Positions 1-8,198 of a DNA stretch of 64,000 nt are shown here, piece after piece; the first letter of the stretch is position 1; every line of letters starts with the position of its first letter. Location of the stretch: positions 1-64,000 of the forward strand of contig CAZZHG010000015.1 of the NCBI GenBank assembly GCA_964653655.1, in the 5' to 3' direction. The stretch comes from CAZZHG01 sp964653655 (GTDB taxonomy: Bacteria > Bdellovibrionota > FAC87 > UBA2466). Position numbers and translations under genes: made by a program. The notes beneath the pieces are model-generated. The model saw nothing but the letters and a program-made list of their open reading frames with translations, was not told the DNA's origin and made no database searches.

Positions 1-380
<380 letters not shown>

Positions 381-423
381 TAATGAACCTGAAAGATTGC
401 TCCTTCAGATCCGTATAACTATA

Positions 424-510
424 GACCGCCGCCACTCCGTTAAGAGATCGGCGGTCGAACTTTTTTGGACCCGTACTCGACGTAACTGCTGTTTAGTTTT
501 CAAAGACCAG
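424..510 (-). promoter_or_regulatory. 16S rRNA leader: boxA-like antiterminator and leader hairpin
   Basis: On the minus strand, upstream of the 16S gene, positions 510-496 read CTGGTCTTTGAAAAC, close to the bacterial rRNA boxA/nut type signal. Downstream of it, 424-431 and 449-456 are perfect 8-bp complements (GACCGCCG/CGGCGGTC) that form a GC-rich leader hairpin. The order promoter, boxA, hairpin, 16S is that expected of an antiterminated rRNA leader. The processing role of the hairpin is inferred. Confidence 0.6.
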
Positions 511-524
511 TAGAAACAGGAAAG

Positions 525-590
525 AAGGGTTTAAATAAATTAGGGGTTTCGGTCAACGGGTATTTAATTTTTTTTCTGAAGAAAATTTCG
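525..590 (-). promoter_or_regulatory. Candidate rRNA operon promoter with AT-rich UP-like element
   Basis: On the minus strand a TTGACC -35-like hexamer lies at 556-551. An A/T-rich -10-like stretch (TTTATTTAAA) follows at about 540-531. An A/T-rich block at about 590-561 sits just upstream, like the UP element of rRNA promoters. The best -10 spacing is short or off-consensus, so the exact hexamer is uncertain. Confidence 0.45.
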
Positions 591-680
591 AGCGATGAGT
601 TTGAAGAGCAAAGTGCCCGAAGTGATTAGCGTAATCCGTAGATTGCTTTGCGCACGCGTTTGAGTAAACTCCAAAAAATC

Positions 681-1688
681 ATGTCGGAAATCATCGTAGT
701 CGGCGGCGGTATAGCGGGTCTTCTTGCGGCGGAAGCCCTTAAAGATGCAGGGTTTTCCGTCATCGGCCTGGAGGGCTCATCCGAATTGGGGGGCCGCATC
801 GAAGTCGGCCACCATAGAATTCTCTCGGAACAGGGCCGGGACAGCCTGAAAACCCTGGATGAGCAGCTAGAGCTCGCCGAAATCCAGGATCCGCCCCAAG
901 TGCGCTCTAAAGGAGAGTGGGAAACCCTCGGGGAGGCCGGCGATTTCATCGAAGCCGAACAATTTTATCTCTCGCCGCATTACTGGACTCCCAAGGACGG
1001 CTACGACGCGTTTGTCGCACGGCTCGTCGACAAAGTGGGTCCGCTGTTTCAAACGAGAAAGCTCGTCACCGAAGTTCACGCGGCCGACAAGAAGATCGTC
1101 TGCGAGGACGGAGTGGAGAATCCGTACCAACGCCTCGTGTGGTGCTCGCCGCTGAAAACTTTGCGCGCGGCGTGGAGGGGCGACAAGAGCGAGCTGAAGG
1201 CGCTTGCGAAATTGCCCGACCGACGCGGCGGAATTTCTCTCGAGATAGATCTGAAAGAACCCCTTTTCTCGTCGAAAAACACGGTCGTTTTGCCGTTTCG
1301 TTTCAAGGATTGGAAACTTCGCGCGCTCGGATTCGGAAGCACCTCGGGCGCGCCGCGCGTGCAGTGGATTCTTTTTTTGGAAGACGAGATCCTGGACGAC
1401 CGCGAGGAAGTCGCCAAATCCGTACGCACCCTAAAGCGCGAGATGCAGAAAGAGTTCCCCGCCGTCGCCGAGCTCACCGTCAAAGAGAAGCTCACTTACC
1501 TCCCCGTTCTGTCCGGAGAGACTCCGGTGGAGTGGAAATCCATGCTCGTAACCCCGGATATTGCCTATTTCGGGCCGGAAACCAGGCTCGAAGGAATGGA
1601 CGAATCCTGGCGAAACATGGACCTTACGCTAGCCAATTACCCGGTTCTCAAGGGGGAATTGGCTAACTGGAAAAATACTGTTCCGTAA
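681..1688 (+). CDS. NAD(P)/FAD-dependent oxidoreductase, amine-oxidase-like
   Basis: The 335-residue product opens with a Rossmann dinucleotide-binding motif (GGGIAGLLAAE, residues 8-18). A second glycine/arginine cluster (SSELGGRIE, about residues 36-44) follows, as in amine oxidase and protoporphyrinogen oxidase-type flavoproteins. It probably binds FAD and oxidises an unknown substrate in the cytoplasm. The rest has no motif I can assign to one enzyme. I chose the ATG at 681, directly before the Rossmann beta-strand, over an upstream ATG at 648 that would add 11 residues. No strong ribosome binding site is visible. It stands alone, transcribed away from the rRNA operon. Confidence 0.75.
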   Translation: MSEIIVVGGGIAGLLAAEALKDAGFSVIGLEGSSELGGRIEVGHHRILSEQGRDSLKTLDEQLELAEIQDPPQVRSKGEWETLGEAGDFIEAEQFYLSPHYWTPKDGYDAFVARLVDKVGPLFQTRKLVTEVHAADKKIVCEDGVENPYQRLVWCSPLKTLRAAWRGDKSELKALAKLPDRRGGISLEIDLKEPLFSSKNTVVLPFRFKDWKLRALGFGSTSGAPRVQWILFLEDEILDDREEVAKSVRTLKREMQKEFPAVAELTVKEKLTYLPVLSGETPVEWKSMLVTPDIAYFGPETRLEGMDESWRNMDLTLANYPVLKGELANWKNTVP

Positions 1689-1712
1689 GCAACCTCCGAT
1701 AATCACAAAGCA

Positions 1713-1785
1713 TTAACACGCACTGCAGCATTTTGCCCTTACCCCCTAGGCAAAAGATTTGAATTCAAAGGAAAAGGCGTGTTAA
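1713..1785 (+). promoter_or_regulatory. Nested inverted repeats in the leader of the TIGR02147 gene
   Basis: TTAACACGC (1713-1721) and GCGTGTTAA (1777-1785) are perfect 9-bp complements. Inside them TTTTGCC (1731-1737) and GGCAAAA (1749-1755) form a second stem, and TTTGAATTCAAA (1758-1769) is a 12-bp palindrome. The element lies 25 bp after one gene and 84 bp before the next. It could be a structured RNA leader, paired operator sites, or a terminator-like structure without a U-tract. I do not recognise a known riboswitch class. Confidence 0.5.
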
Positions 1786-1868
1786 GACCAACCCAGGTTT
1801 TTGGGCGGGGGCTCACTAAATCAGGTAACGCATTTTGATTTTCAGCCATTTCTCGGGCAGGAGAAAAG

Positions 1869-2726
1869 GTGGAGAACTTAATAGAAGACACTGCACCAAA
1901 TTTATTCGATTACTTCGATTATCGTGAGTACCTGCACGACTATTACGTCTATCACAAGAATCGAAACCCGGCTTACAGCTACCGCCTGTTCGCGCGCAAA
2001 GCGAAGCTGGGATCTCCGAACTATCTCAAACTGGTAGTCGACGGTAAGCGGCGGATCACCGACCGCACGCTGTTTCAGTTTGCCCGCGGTCTCGGACTCA
2101 GCCGCGACGAAGAAAAGTATTTCCGCGAGCTCGTGATGTATCAGGAGGTCTCGGACCCCGACAGCAAAGAGCTGCACCTCCGATCGTTGCTGAAATATCA
2201 AGAAAAGCAGCGCACGCCGACACCGCTCAAAGCGGATCGCATCAAGTTCGTGCTCGACTGGCACCACGCCGTCATCCGCGAACTCGTGCTCTCCAAGGAT
2301 TTCAAGGAAGACGGGGCTTGGATCGCCAAGCGGCTGGGCAACAAGGTCACCGAGGCTCAGGCCAAGGAAAGCCTCGAGCTGCTCGTCCGCCTCCAAATTT
2401 TGAAGCGCAATGCGGAAGGCCGCCTCGAACAGTTCGAACCGCTGCTCACCAGCTCCGACGAAGTTCCGTCGCACGTGCTGCGCAGCCTGCACCGCACTTA
2501 CTTGCGCAAAGCGATCAACTCGATTTTCTCGGTTCCGCTCGATAAGCGTGAGCTGTCCGGCCTCGTCCTTTGCATGCCGCAGAATCGGCTGAAGGAGATC
2601 AAGGCGGAGATCAAGGAATTCAGAAAGAAACTGAATCGTAAATACGGGCTGGAGAAAGACGGTGACGAGGTTTACTTCGTCGGCCTCTATCTCTATCCCG
2701 TCACTTCAAGAGGAGAAAGCACATGA
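1869..2726 (+). CDS. TIGR02147 family protein
   Basis: This 285-residue protein matches the TIGR02147 pattern seen in Bdellovibrio and Fibrobacter relatives. It opens with a FDYxDYREYLHDYY-type start (residues 14-27), then SYRLFARKAKLGSPNYLKLV (about 37-56), a helix-turn-helix-like segment. The family role is unknown; a DNA-binding or regulatory function is often suggested because of this N-terminal segment. The GTG start at 1869 is preceded by AGGAG at 1859-1863 with good spacing. The stop overlaps the next start by 4 bp (ATGA), so it is cotranscribed with the lipoprotein-like gene at 2723. Such pairing with a secreted partner is common for this family. Confidence 0.8.
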   Translation: MENLIEDTAPNLFDYFDYREYLHDYYVYHKNRNPAYSYRLFARKAKLGSPNYLKLVVDGKRRITDRTLFQFARGLGLSRDEEKYFRELVMYQEVSDPDSKELHLRSLLKYQEKQRTPTPLKADRIKFVLDWHHAVIRELVLSKDFKEDGAWIAKRLGNKVTEAQAKESLELLVRLQILKRNAEGRLEQFEPLLTSSDEVPSHVLRSLHRTYLRKAINSIFSVPLDKRELSGLVLCMPQNRLKEIKAEIKEFRKKLNRKYGLEKDGDEVYFVGLYLYPVTSRGEST

Positions 2727-3352
2727 GGCAGGTAAGTAACTCTACAGCCAGGATGCCCTTCGCGTTTCCGGCGAAGTTCGTTGCGTTGATCCTGGTAGTT
2801 GCCGCTTGTGTGAGCTACGGAATCGATGATGAAGACGATCTGCTCGAGATTCCCAAAGTCTCGAACGGGATCACCGGCCCGCTCTTGAACCACATGATGG
2901 ATATCGGCAACCGCGCCGGTTTTGAAATCGGCAACGGCCGTAAGCTCATCAAGAACGAGCCCGGCAAGTATCTGATGAAGATCTACGACAAGTGGGAAGT
3001 GGGCCAGGCGGATGCGTTCACGGAAGTCACCTCTCCGCTGATCGAGGGGGTTCCGCGCGCGCGTCTCCAGATGAACGTCGTGAACGGAAAAGAAACTCAG
3101 TCGATCCAGGATCTCTACGAGAGCCGCAAGGAAGCCAATTGGATCCCGATGGCCCTCGGATCGCTCCAGGGAATCCAGCTCGAAAGAGTGCTCGCCAACG
3201 GCGTGCACGAGATGGAAGTGCGGCTGTTCCGCGCCCCGGGCGAAGTGGTCGTCATGCAAATGGACGGCAAACCCGGTACGGCGGAACTCACTCCGTTCGA
3301 CAAATTGATTAATGCTCTGACCACGTTCAAGGGCACGACCGCGCTCCCCTAA
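2723..3352 (+). CDS. Hypothetical exported protein, probable lipoprotein
   Basis: The 209-residue product has a hydrophobic N-terminal segment (about residues 12-28) ending in LVVAAC, a plausible lipobox with Cys at about residue 29, so it is probably exported and lipidated. The mature part is mixed alpha/beta with no motif I recognise. It overlaps the TIGR02147 gene by 4 bp and is followed by a strong terminator, so the two form a closed transcription unit. Its function may be tied to its partner, but nothing in the sequence says how. Confidence 0.65.
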   Translation: MRQVSNSTARMPFAFPAKFVALILVVAACVSYGIDDEDDLLEIPKVSNGITGPLLNHMMDIGNRAGFEIGNGRKLIKNEPGKYLMKIYDKWEVGQADAFTEVTSPLIEGVPRARLQMNVVNGKETQSIQDLYESRKEANWIPMALGSLQGIQLERVLANGVHEMEVRLFRAPGEVVVMQMDGKPGTAELTPFDKLINALTTFKGTTALP

Positions 3353-3376
3353 AACGAAGCCGGCCGCAAAAAAATG

Positions 3377-3421
3377 AAACCCCCTCTTTTCGGGAAACCG
3401 GAGAGGGGGTTTTTCTTTTTT
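3377..3421 (+). terminator. Rho-independent terminator
   Basis: A perfect 11-bp stem (AAACCCCCTCT at 3377-3387, AGAGGGGGTTT at 3402-3412) with a 14-nt loop is followed by a T-rich tail. It ends the TIGR02147/lipoprotein unit. The A-run on the left side means it could also end minus-strand transcription of the methyltransferase-like gene that stops at 3429. Confidence 0.85.
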
Positions 3422-3428
3422 TGGAGGG

Positions 3429-4298
3429 TCAGTTTCTTTCGAGCTCGGCGAAGTGAAGCCCGAACTGAGCTTTCGCCCCGGGATCGGCAATCCAGGCATT
3501 GAGATCGGCAAGCAGCGCCGTTTGATTTAGAACCGGGCCGTAGGCCCGGACCATGACTTCCGAGAGGAGCAAAAAATAGGTGTAGAAATCGCGCAGGCCG
3601 GCTTCGCCGGTGCTGGATACCGCGAGCTTTTCACTGACCCGCGGGCGAAGCCCGTAGAGAGACGCCCGGCGATAAATCTTCTCGGCGGCGGAACGTCCTG
3701 CGCCGGTCTTCTCCTGCTCGGAGGCAAGGCTCTTCATCAGATTGTCCAGCGTCGGGATCGGCGGCTGCCAGCCGAGAAGCGAATCGTTCGAATCGATGAT
3801 GAGAAGCTTTCCGTCTTTGGAAAGGTAGTCCTTCACCGTATCGATGAACAAGCCGAGCTGAGAAACTTTCTGAACGACCACCCGAAGAATCAGGCAGTCG
3901 AATGTGGAAAGTCCCGACTGCTTTACCTGGGCCGCGATGTCCTCCAAACAAATCCTAGTCTTGGTTTTGGCTCCGAGGATGTCGCGGGTCGGAAGCGAAA
4001 CGTTCGTGAATTTCTTGTCGGGAAAAAAGGGCGCGAGACCGCCGCTGAGTTCCTCATCCCCGTAGCCGATTTCCAAAACCGTCCTGGAATCGGTCAGACA
4101 TCCGCTTCTATAAAGAAAGGGAAGCTCGGTGGTTTTGCATAGACCGTACTGAAGATCGAGAAGGGCTTTCCACAATACCGGGCCGTCGGCCATCTTCAGG
4201 ACATAAAAGATGTCGCGCTCCTCGAGGTTAGGACCGACGGAAAGCACCTGTTGGACCGCTCGAATCGAGCCCAAATCCCTTGTTTTTGGAAGCCCCAC
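3429..4298 (-). CDS. SAM-dependent methyltransferase-like protein (N-terminus uncertain)
   Basis: The 289-residue reading frame carries a class I methyltransferase motif I-like segment (TVLEIGYGDEELSGG, about residues 73-87). A strand near residues 153-163 (KLLIIDSND) resembles motif IV/V. Substrate and role are unknown. The GTG start lacks a convincing ribosome binding site. In the next frame, an open stretch from about 4436 to 4290 encodes a natural-looking helical N-terminus that would join this protein if a one-base shift occurred near the A-run at about 4284-4288. A real frameshift, an assembly error or a shorter protein are all possible. A second methyltransferase lies divergently at 4581. 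Confidence 0.6.
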   Translation of the reverse strand: MGLPKTRDLGSIRAVQQVLSVGPNLEERDIFYVLKMADGPVLWKALLDLQYGLCKTTELPFLYRSGCLTDSRTVLEIGYGDEELSGGLAPFFPDKKFTNVSLPTRDILGAKTKTRICLEDIAAQVKQSGLSTFDCLILRVVVQKVSQLGLFIDTVKDYLSKDGKLLIIDSNDSLLGWQPPIPTLDNLMKSLASEQEKTGAGRSAAEKIYRRASLYGLRPRVSEKLAVSSTGEAGLRDFYTYFLLLSEVMVRAYGPVLNQTALLADLNAWIADPGAKAQFGLHFAELERN

Positions 4299-4580
4299 GC
4301 CTTCGGATCGGCCTCTTTTTGGTTCATCTTTAGCTGATCTTGGACGAAATTTGCCGCTTCCCGGCCCAAACTCGGCAGTCTCCCCCTGCCCATGGCTCCG
4401 ATTACGCCTCTAAGGGCTCGTTTCAGCTCAATATTCAACTTTCAAAAGTGTGAACAAACCCCGGCCCAGCGCTTGCAAATGACGACCTCCGACGCCACTC
4501 GGGGGCCCTCAGGGCCGCTTGGCCGTTCAACTTCGATGGAAGTTAAGCGGACATGAACGGCGCCGTTTGTTGAGGGGAAG

Positions 4581-5276
4581 ATGAGTACACAAGCCACCCA
4601 GCCATTTTTCTGGACCAATCGGGACAACAAAGCTTTTTACTCAAGCATCGGAGTCGCCGGTTTGCAGCGGAGAGCGGTTGAATGCGGGCTGACGGAGCAT
4701 CCCGACTTGAAATGTCTCCTGAGCTATCTGAGGCGCGAGTGGGCTCTCCCCGAAGCGCCGCGGATGATGGAAATCGGCGCGGGTTACGGCCGCGTCGCCG
4801 AGGGCATGCTTCTCGAGTTCCCGAAGTCTCACCTAACCCTCGTGGAGCTCAGCCCACCGTCGGCCACCTTCCTTCGCGCGCGCTACAAGTACGACACGCG
4901 GGTTTCTCTGATTGAAGGAAGCCTTCTCGAGGTGAAGCTGCCCCGAGCTTTGGATCTCGCACTTTGGATGTGGGCGGGTTTCCTGGACTTCACGTTGAGC
5001 GAGAAGAGCAAAGCGCTTACCAAGGTCGCCAGGAGTCTCAACCCCGGTGCAAGAATCGCCGTTGAGATCCCAAGAACCGTCGGAACCGAGGTGCGCCGAG
5101 ACGGCGGGAACATCGTCCTCGACATGGCAGAGACCCGCTACCACGGACATCTGCCGGGGAAAGCCGAGTTGATTGCCCTTTCAAGGACAGCCGGGCTCGA
5201 GCTGGAGAAGGAATTATTCTACGAAACGAAAACCGGCTTGAAGCGCACTATCTACCTTTTCCGTAAGCAACCATAA
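4581..5276 (+). CDS. Class I SAM-dependent methyltransferase
   Basis: The 231-residue protein has a clear motif I (MMEIGAGYGRVAEGML, about residues 61-76), an acidic residue after the second strand (LTLVELSP, about 85-92) and a motif with Trp/Met and Asp near residues 120-130. These are typical of a class I methyltransferase acting on a small molecule or polyketide/sugar-like substrate. The ATG at 4581 has GAGGGG just upstream. The gene is divergent from the methyltransferase-like gene at 3429-4298 and ends at a strong terminator, so it is probably monocistronic. The substrate cannot be read from the sequence. Confidence 0.75.
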   Translation: MSTQATQPFFWTNRDNKAFYSSIGVAGLQRRAVECGLTEHPDLKCLLSYLRREWALPEAPRMMEIGAGYGRVAEGMLLEFPKSHLTLVELSPPSATFLRARYKYDTRVSLIEGSLLEVKLPRALDLALWMWAGFLDFTLSEKSKALTKVARSLNPGARIAVEIPRTVGTEVRRDGGNIVLDMAETRYHGHLPGKAELIALSRTAGLELEKELFYETKTGLKRTIYLFRKQP

Positions 5277-5310
5277 GGGGGAAACGATGGTAGTTTGAAT
5301 CGGATAGACA

Positions 5311-5348
5311 AGACCCCTCTTTCGGCGGCGCCGGGAGAGGGGTTTTTC
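5311..5348 (+). terminator. Rho-independent terminator
   Basis: An 8-bp GC-rich stem (ACCCCTCT at 5313-5320, AGAGGGGT at 5336-5343) is followed by TTTTTC. It lies 35 bp after the methyltransferase stop and just before the convergent membrane-protein gene ending at 5353. Confidence 0.8.
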
Positions 5349-5352
5349 TGTT

Positions 5353-6990
5353 TCAAAGCGTGGGACCGTTGGGACGAAGCAGGACGAAGCCGCCGTCTTC
5401 CGCGACGGGGTGGTGGGTTTTCAGGATGAACTCGTCCAGTGGGGTCGGGGAAACGGGGTTGATTAGCCGCCGATCGTAATAGAGCTCTTTCATTTTGACG
5501 ACGAGGTTGGACGCCGAGAAATGGCGCGAATAGTCTTCGATCGCCCGCTGGCACTTTTCTCCGTACCAGCAGGCGAGCCAAATGGCGTCCGTCGCCGCCC
5601 TCATGTTGGTCATCAAGAAGGCGGCCGGAAGCTGCGGGTAGACGAAAAGGCCGCCCCTTGAGTCCTCGGCTTTTTTCATTTCCCTTTCCATTTTAGAAAT
5701 CCAATCGTGCTGATGGCGATTGGTCTGCAGACCGCGATAAGGTCCCGACCGAAAGCGGACCTGGGGCTCTTCCGTATGGGCCAGACGATTGACCTCCCGG
5801 CAGAAGAATACCAGCATCAAACCCTGAAACGCGGCGAGCGGAATAAGGGCGGCCCGGCGAGAAAGCGGACCCTTATCCATGAGAAGCCCGAGAAATAGGC
5901 TCGTCGCGACTGCGCCCGGAAGTGCGCCGGCGCCGAAGTTACTCACCCCCCCCCAGATGCTCCCCCAAGTGAATGCCGTACCGGCAACCATGCTCGGGAT
6001 CCAAAAAAGATAGAAGACGGCCCGGGAAAACGGGGTTTTATCGACGAAATAGTAAAGGGCCCCGCCGATGAGGCTCCAGTACGTCAGATAGAAACCGCTT
6101 CCATATCCGAAGCTGGAGACGATCCAAAATATCCATAGCGGAGTGACGGCTAGAAGCAACGGAGCCCACTTCCACTTTTGGAAAAGCGCCCAGCCGAGAA
6201 ATAAGGCGGCTGAATAGTGAATCCACTTATTCGGAACCATCGCTAGGTTGAGGGCGCTTTCGAAAAAATTGAAAGTCGGCGCGCCGTACCCCGCCCACAC
6301 GGCGAGATCCCGGATGCGCTCGAGGTTTCCGAACCCGAGATAGATCAGAAAGAGGGCGCCGACGAGAACTCCGCCTCCGACGAAAGCGCCGAGCCGCTCC
6401 CATCTATTGCTTTCGTGAAAAAGAAAAATCCAGATCAGGCCTACCACCGCGCAAACAGCGATGAGGGGCGGATAAGCAAGAATCGCGAGTCCCCCGAGAA
6501 TTCCGTAAAGAAACGCATATCGAACCGGCCTCGGTCCAAGGGCGTCGCTCACCAAAGTAAGTAGAAGCAGGAACAGAAGTCCACTTCCAACGAAGTTATA
6601 ATTCACGCTGGGCCGGCCGTAACCCAAAAGCGCGGGCGCGCAGGCGAGCAGCACGATTGGAACGCGCGCCCGCCTTCGAAGTACCAAGAAAGCCGCCGCG
6701 AAAATTCCGAGGCGAAAAAGAAGGGCGATCATTCGGCCGTAGAAAATGCCGCCGTCCAAACTTCCCTGAACCTTCAAATAGAGCGCGAGAAAGGGATAGA
6801 GCAGAACCGCGGCACCCTGATGGACCGAAAGCTCGTCGATGAAGGGCTTGTCTCCGAACCAATACCGGTAGGACAAAGCGAGATGATAGGACTCGTCGAA
6901 AAAGTCGACGCCCATCGTTAAAAGCCAAAAACCGACCACCAGCGTAATCCCCAAAACCAGATAGGTGGCGGATTTTTCCAAGTCTCGCAA
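5353..6990 (-). CDS. Polytopic membrane protein, GT-C-type glycosyltransferase-like
   Basis: The 545-residue product has about a dozen hydrophobic segments. Its first extracytoplasmic loop contains an acidic DFFDESYHLA motif (about residues 29-38). A paired acidic motif in the first loop is the hallmark of GT-C glycosyltransferases such as the PMT/ArnT/mannosyltransferase group, which use polyprenyl-phosphate sugars. A roughly 140-residue C-terminal soluble domain follows the last membrane segment. The start is TTG at 6990 with a G-rich stretch upstream; no better start is visible. It is divergent from the sugar-biosynthesis genes at 7074, suggesting a shared role in surface glycan assembly. 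A flippase-like role is possible but less likely. Confidence 0.6.
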   Translation of the reverse strand: MRDLEKSATYLVLGITLVVGFWLLTMGVDFFDESYHLALSYRYWFGDKPFIDELSVHQGAAVLLYPFLALYLKVQGSLDGGIFYGRMIALLFRLGIFAAAFLVLRRRARVPIVLLACAPALLGYGRPSVNYNFVGSGLLFLLLLTLVSDALGPRPVRYAFLYGILGGLAILAYPPLIAVCAVVGLIWIFLFHESNRWERLGAFVGGGVLVGALFLIYLGFGNLERIRDLAVWAGYGAPTFNFFESALNLAMVPNKWIHYSAALFLGWALFQKWKWAPLLLAVTPLWIFWIVSSFGYGSGFYLTYWSLIGGALYYFVDKTPFSRAVFYLFWIPSMVAGTAFTWGSIWGGVSNFGAGALPGAVATSLFLGLLMDKGPLSRRAALIPLAAFQGLMLVFFCREVNRLAHTEEPQVRFRSGPYRGLQTNRHQHDWISKMEREMKKAEDSRGGLFVYPQLPAAFLMTNMRAATDAIWLACWYGEKCQRAIEDYSRHFSASNLVVKMKELYYDRRLINPVSPTPLDEFILKTHHPVAEDGGFVLLRPNGPTL

Positions 6991-7017
6991 ACGGCCCCCG
7001 TATGGTGTCCGGTGCTT

Positions 7018-7033
7018 TGGCGTTCAGACGCCA
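7018..7033. repeat. Short hairpin in the divergent promoter region
   Basis: TGGCGT (7018-7023) and ACGCCA (7028-7033) form a 6-bp stem with a 4-nt loop. It sits between the GT-C gene and the DegT aminotransferase gene and could be an operator or part of a leader. No firm promoter could be placed here. Confidence 0.35.
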
Positions 7034-7073
7034 GAGGTGGTAAACTTGAAGAGTAAGTATAGCACCCACCCCA

Positions 7074-8195
7074 ATGTCCCCCCTCAAGGCCATCCCTTTT
7101 CAGGCACTACAAGCCGAGTGGGCCGAGATCCGCTCGGACGCACTTGCGGCGGTGGACCGCGTCGGAAACAGCGGTCATTGGATTCTAGGGGAACAGGTCG
7201 CAAGCTTCGAAATGAAGCTCGCTGAGTTCTGGGGATTGCCCCACGCGGTGGGGTGCGGGAATGGACTCGATGCGATTGAAATCGCCCTTCGAGCGCTCGG
7301 CGCCGCGCCGGGAGATCGGGTAGTCACGACCCCCCTGAGCGCCTTCGCAACCACCTTGGGAGCGCTTCGCGCCGGATGCGTTCCGGTTTTCGCCGATGTC
7401 GACGAGTCGGGCAACCTGGATCTCGCTCAAGCCGAGCGCGCGATTCGCGAGTCCCGGGCGACGTTTCTGCTGCCCGTCCACCTCTACGGAAACCCCATCG
7501 ACCTGGGCCGGCTCGCGGACCTCGTGAAGAGCACCGGCGTTCGGCTGATCGAAGACTGCGCTCAAGCCATCGGCGCCCGGTTCGGCGGGAACATGGTGGG
7601 CTCGGTCGGCGACATGGCGATCACGAGCTTTTATCCGACGAAAAATTTAGGCGCCATTGGAGACGGCGGCGCTTTACTCACGCGTGACCCGGCACTCGCG
7701 GCCAAGGCGAAACAGATTCGGGATTACGGTCAGTCGGCCAAATACGAGCACACGATGCTCGGACTGAACAGCCGGCTCGACGAGCTGCACGCGGCGATGC
7801 TGAACAGCGCTCTGCTCCCGCGCCTGAACGACTTTACGAGCCGGCGGCGCGCCATCGCCGGCCGCTATCTGGCAGAGTTGCGCTCCGCCCATCTTAGGCC
7901 TCTGAAGCCGAATCCGAAGGCCGAGCCCGTGTGGCATCTCTTTCCTCTTTTCGTAAAGGGCGACCGGGAAAAATTCCGCGCGCACCTGAAAGAAAATGGC
8001 GTGGACTCGGCGATTCACTATCCCAAGCTCATTACGGCGCAAGCGGCGCTGATCGGAAAAGACGGCGCGACCCGAGCGGCCGTGCCCAAAGCGGAAGCCA
8101 TCGCACAGCAGGAAGTTTCCATTCCCCTGCATCCGTATCTGACCGACGGCCAGGTGGAACAGATCATCGGGGCCTGCAACTCCTGGAAGGGCTGA
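7074..8195 (+). CDS. DegT/DnrJ/EryC1 family sugar aminotransferase (FdtB/WxcK-like)
   Basis: This 373-residue PLP enzyme has all family landmarks: GCGNGLDAIEIALRALG near residue 62, the RLIEDCAQAIGA Asp segment (about 157-168), and the PLP lysine in SFYPTKNLGA (Lys190). It is expected to transfer an amino group from glutamate to a nucleotide-linked keto-sugar. The nearby fused acetyltransferase/ketoisomerase at 9156-10112 suggests dTDP-3-amino-3,6-dideoxyhexose synthesis, as for FdtB/QdtB. The glycosyltransferase gene at 8199 begins 3 bp after its stop. A GnnB-like role in lipid A amino-sugar synthesis is an alternative. Confidence 0.85.
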   Translation: MSPLKAIPFQALQAEWAEIRSDALAAVDRVGNSGHWILGEQVASFEMKLAEFWGLPHAVGCGNGLDAIEIALRALGAAPGDRVVTTPLSAFATTLGALRAGCVPVFADVDESGNLDLAQAERAIRESRATFLLPVHLYGNPIDLGRLADLVKSTGVRLIEDCAQAIGARFGGNMVGSVGDMAITSFYPTKNLGAIGDGGALLTRDPALAAKAKQIRDYGQSAKYEHTMLGLNSRLDELHAAMLNSALLPRLNDFTSRRRAIAGRYLAELRSAHLRPLKPNPKAEPVWHLFPLFVKGDREKFRAHLKENGVDSAIHYPKLITAQAALIGKDGATRAAVPKAEAIAQQEVSIPLHPYLTDGQVEQIIGACNSWKG

Positions 8196-8198
8196 CAC

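Noticed and set aside
1713..1785. Possible c-di-GMP (GEMM) riboswitch because of an ACACGCAC-like start
   Set aside because: The conserved core that follows this motif in GEMM RNAs is absent, so I do not claim a known class.
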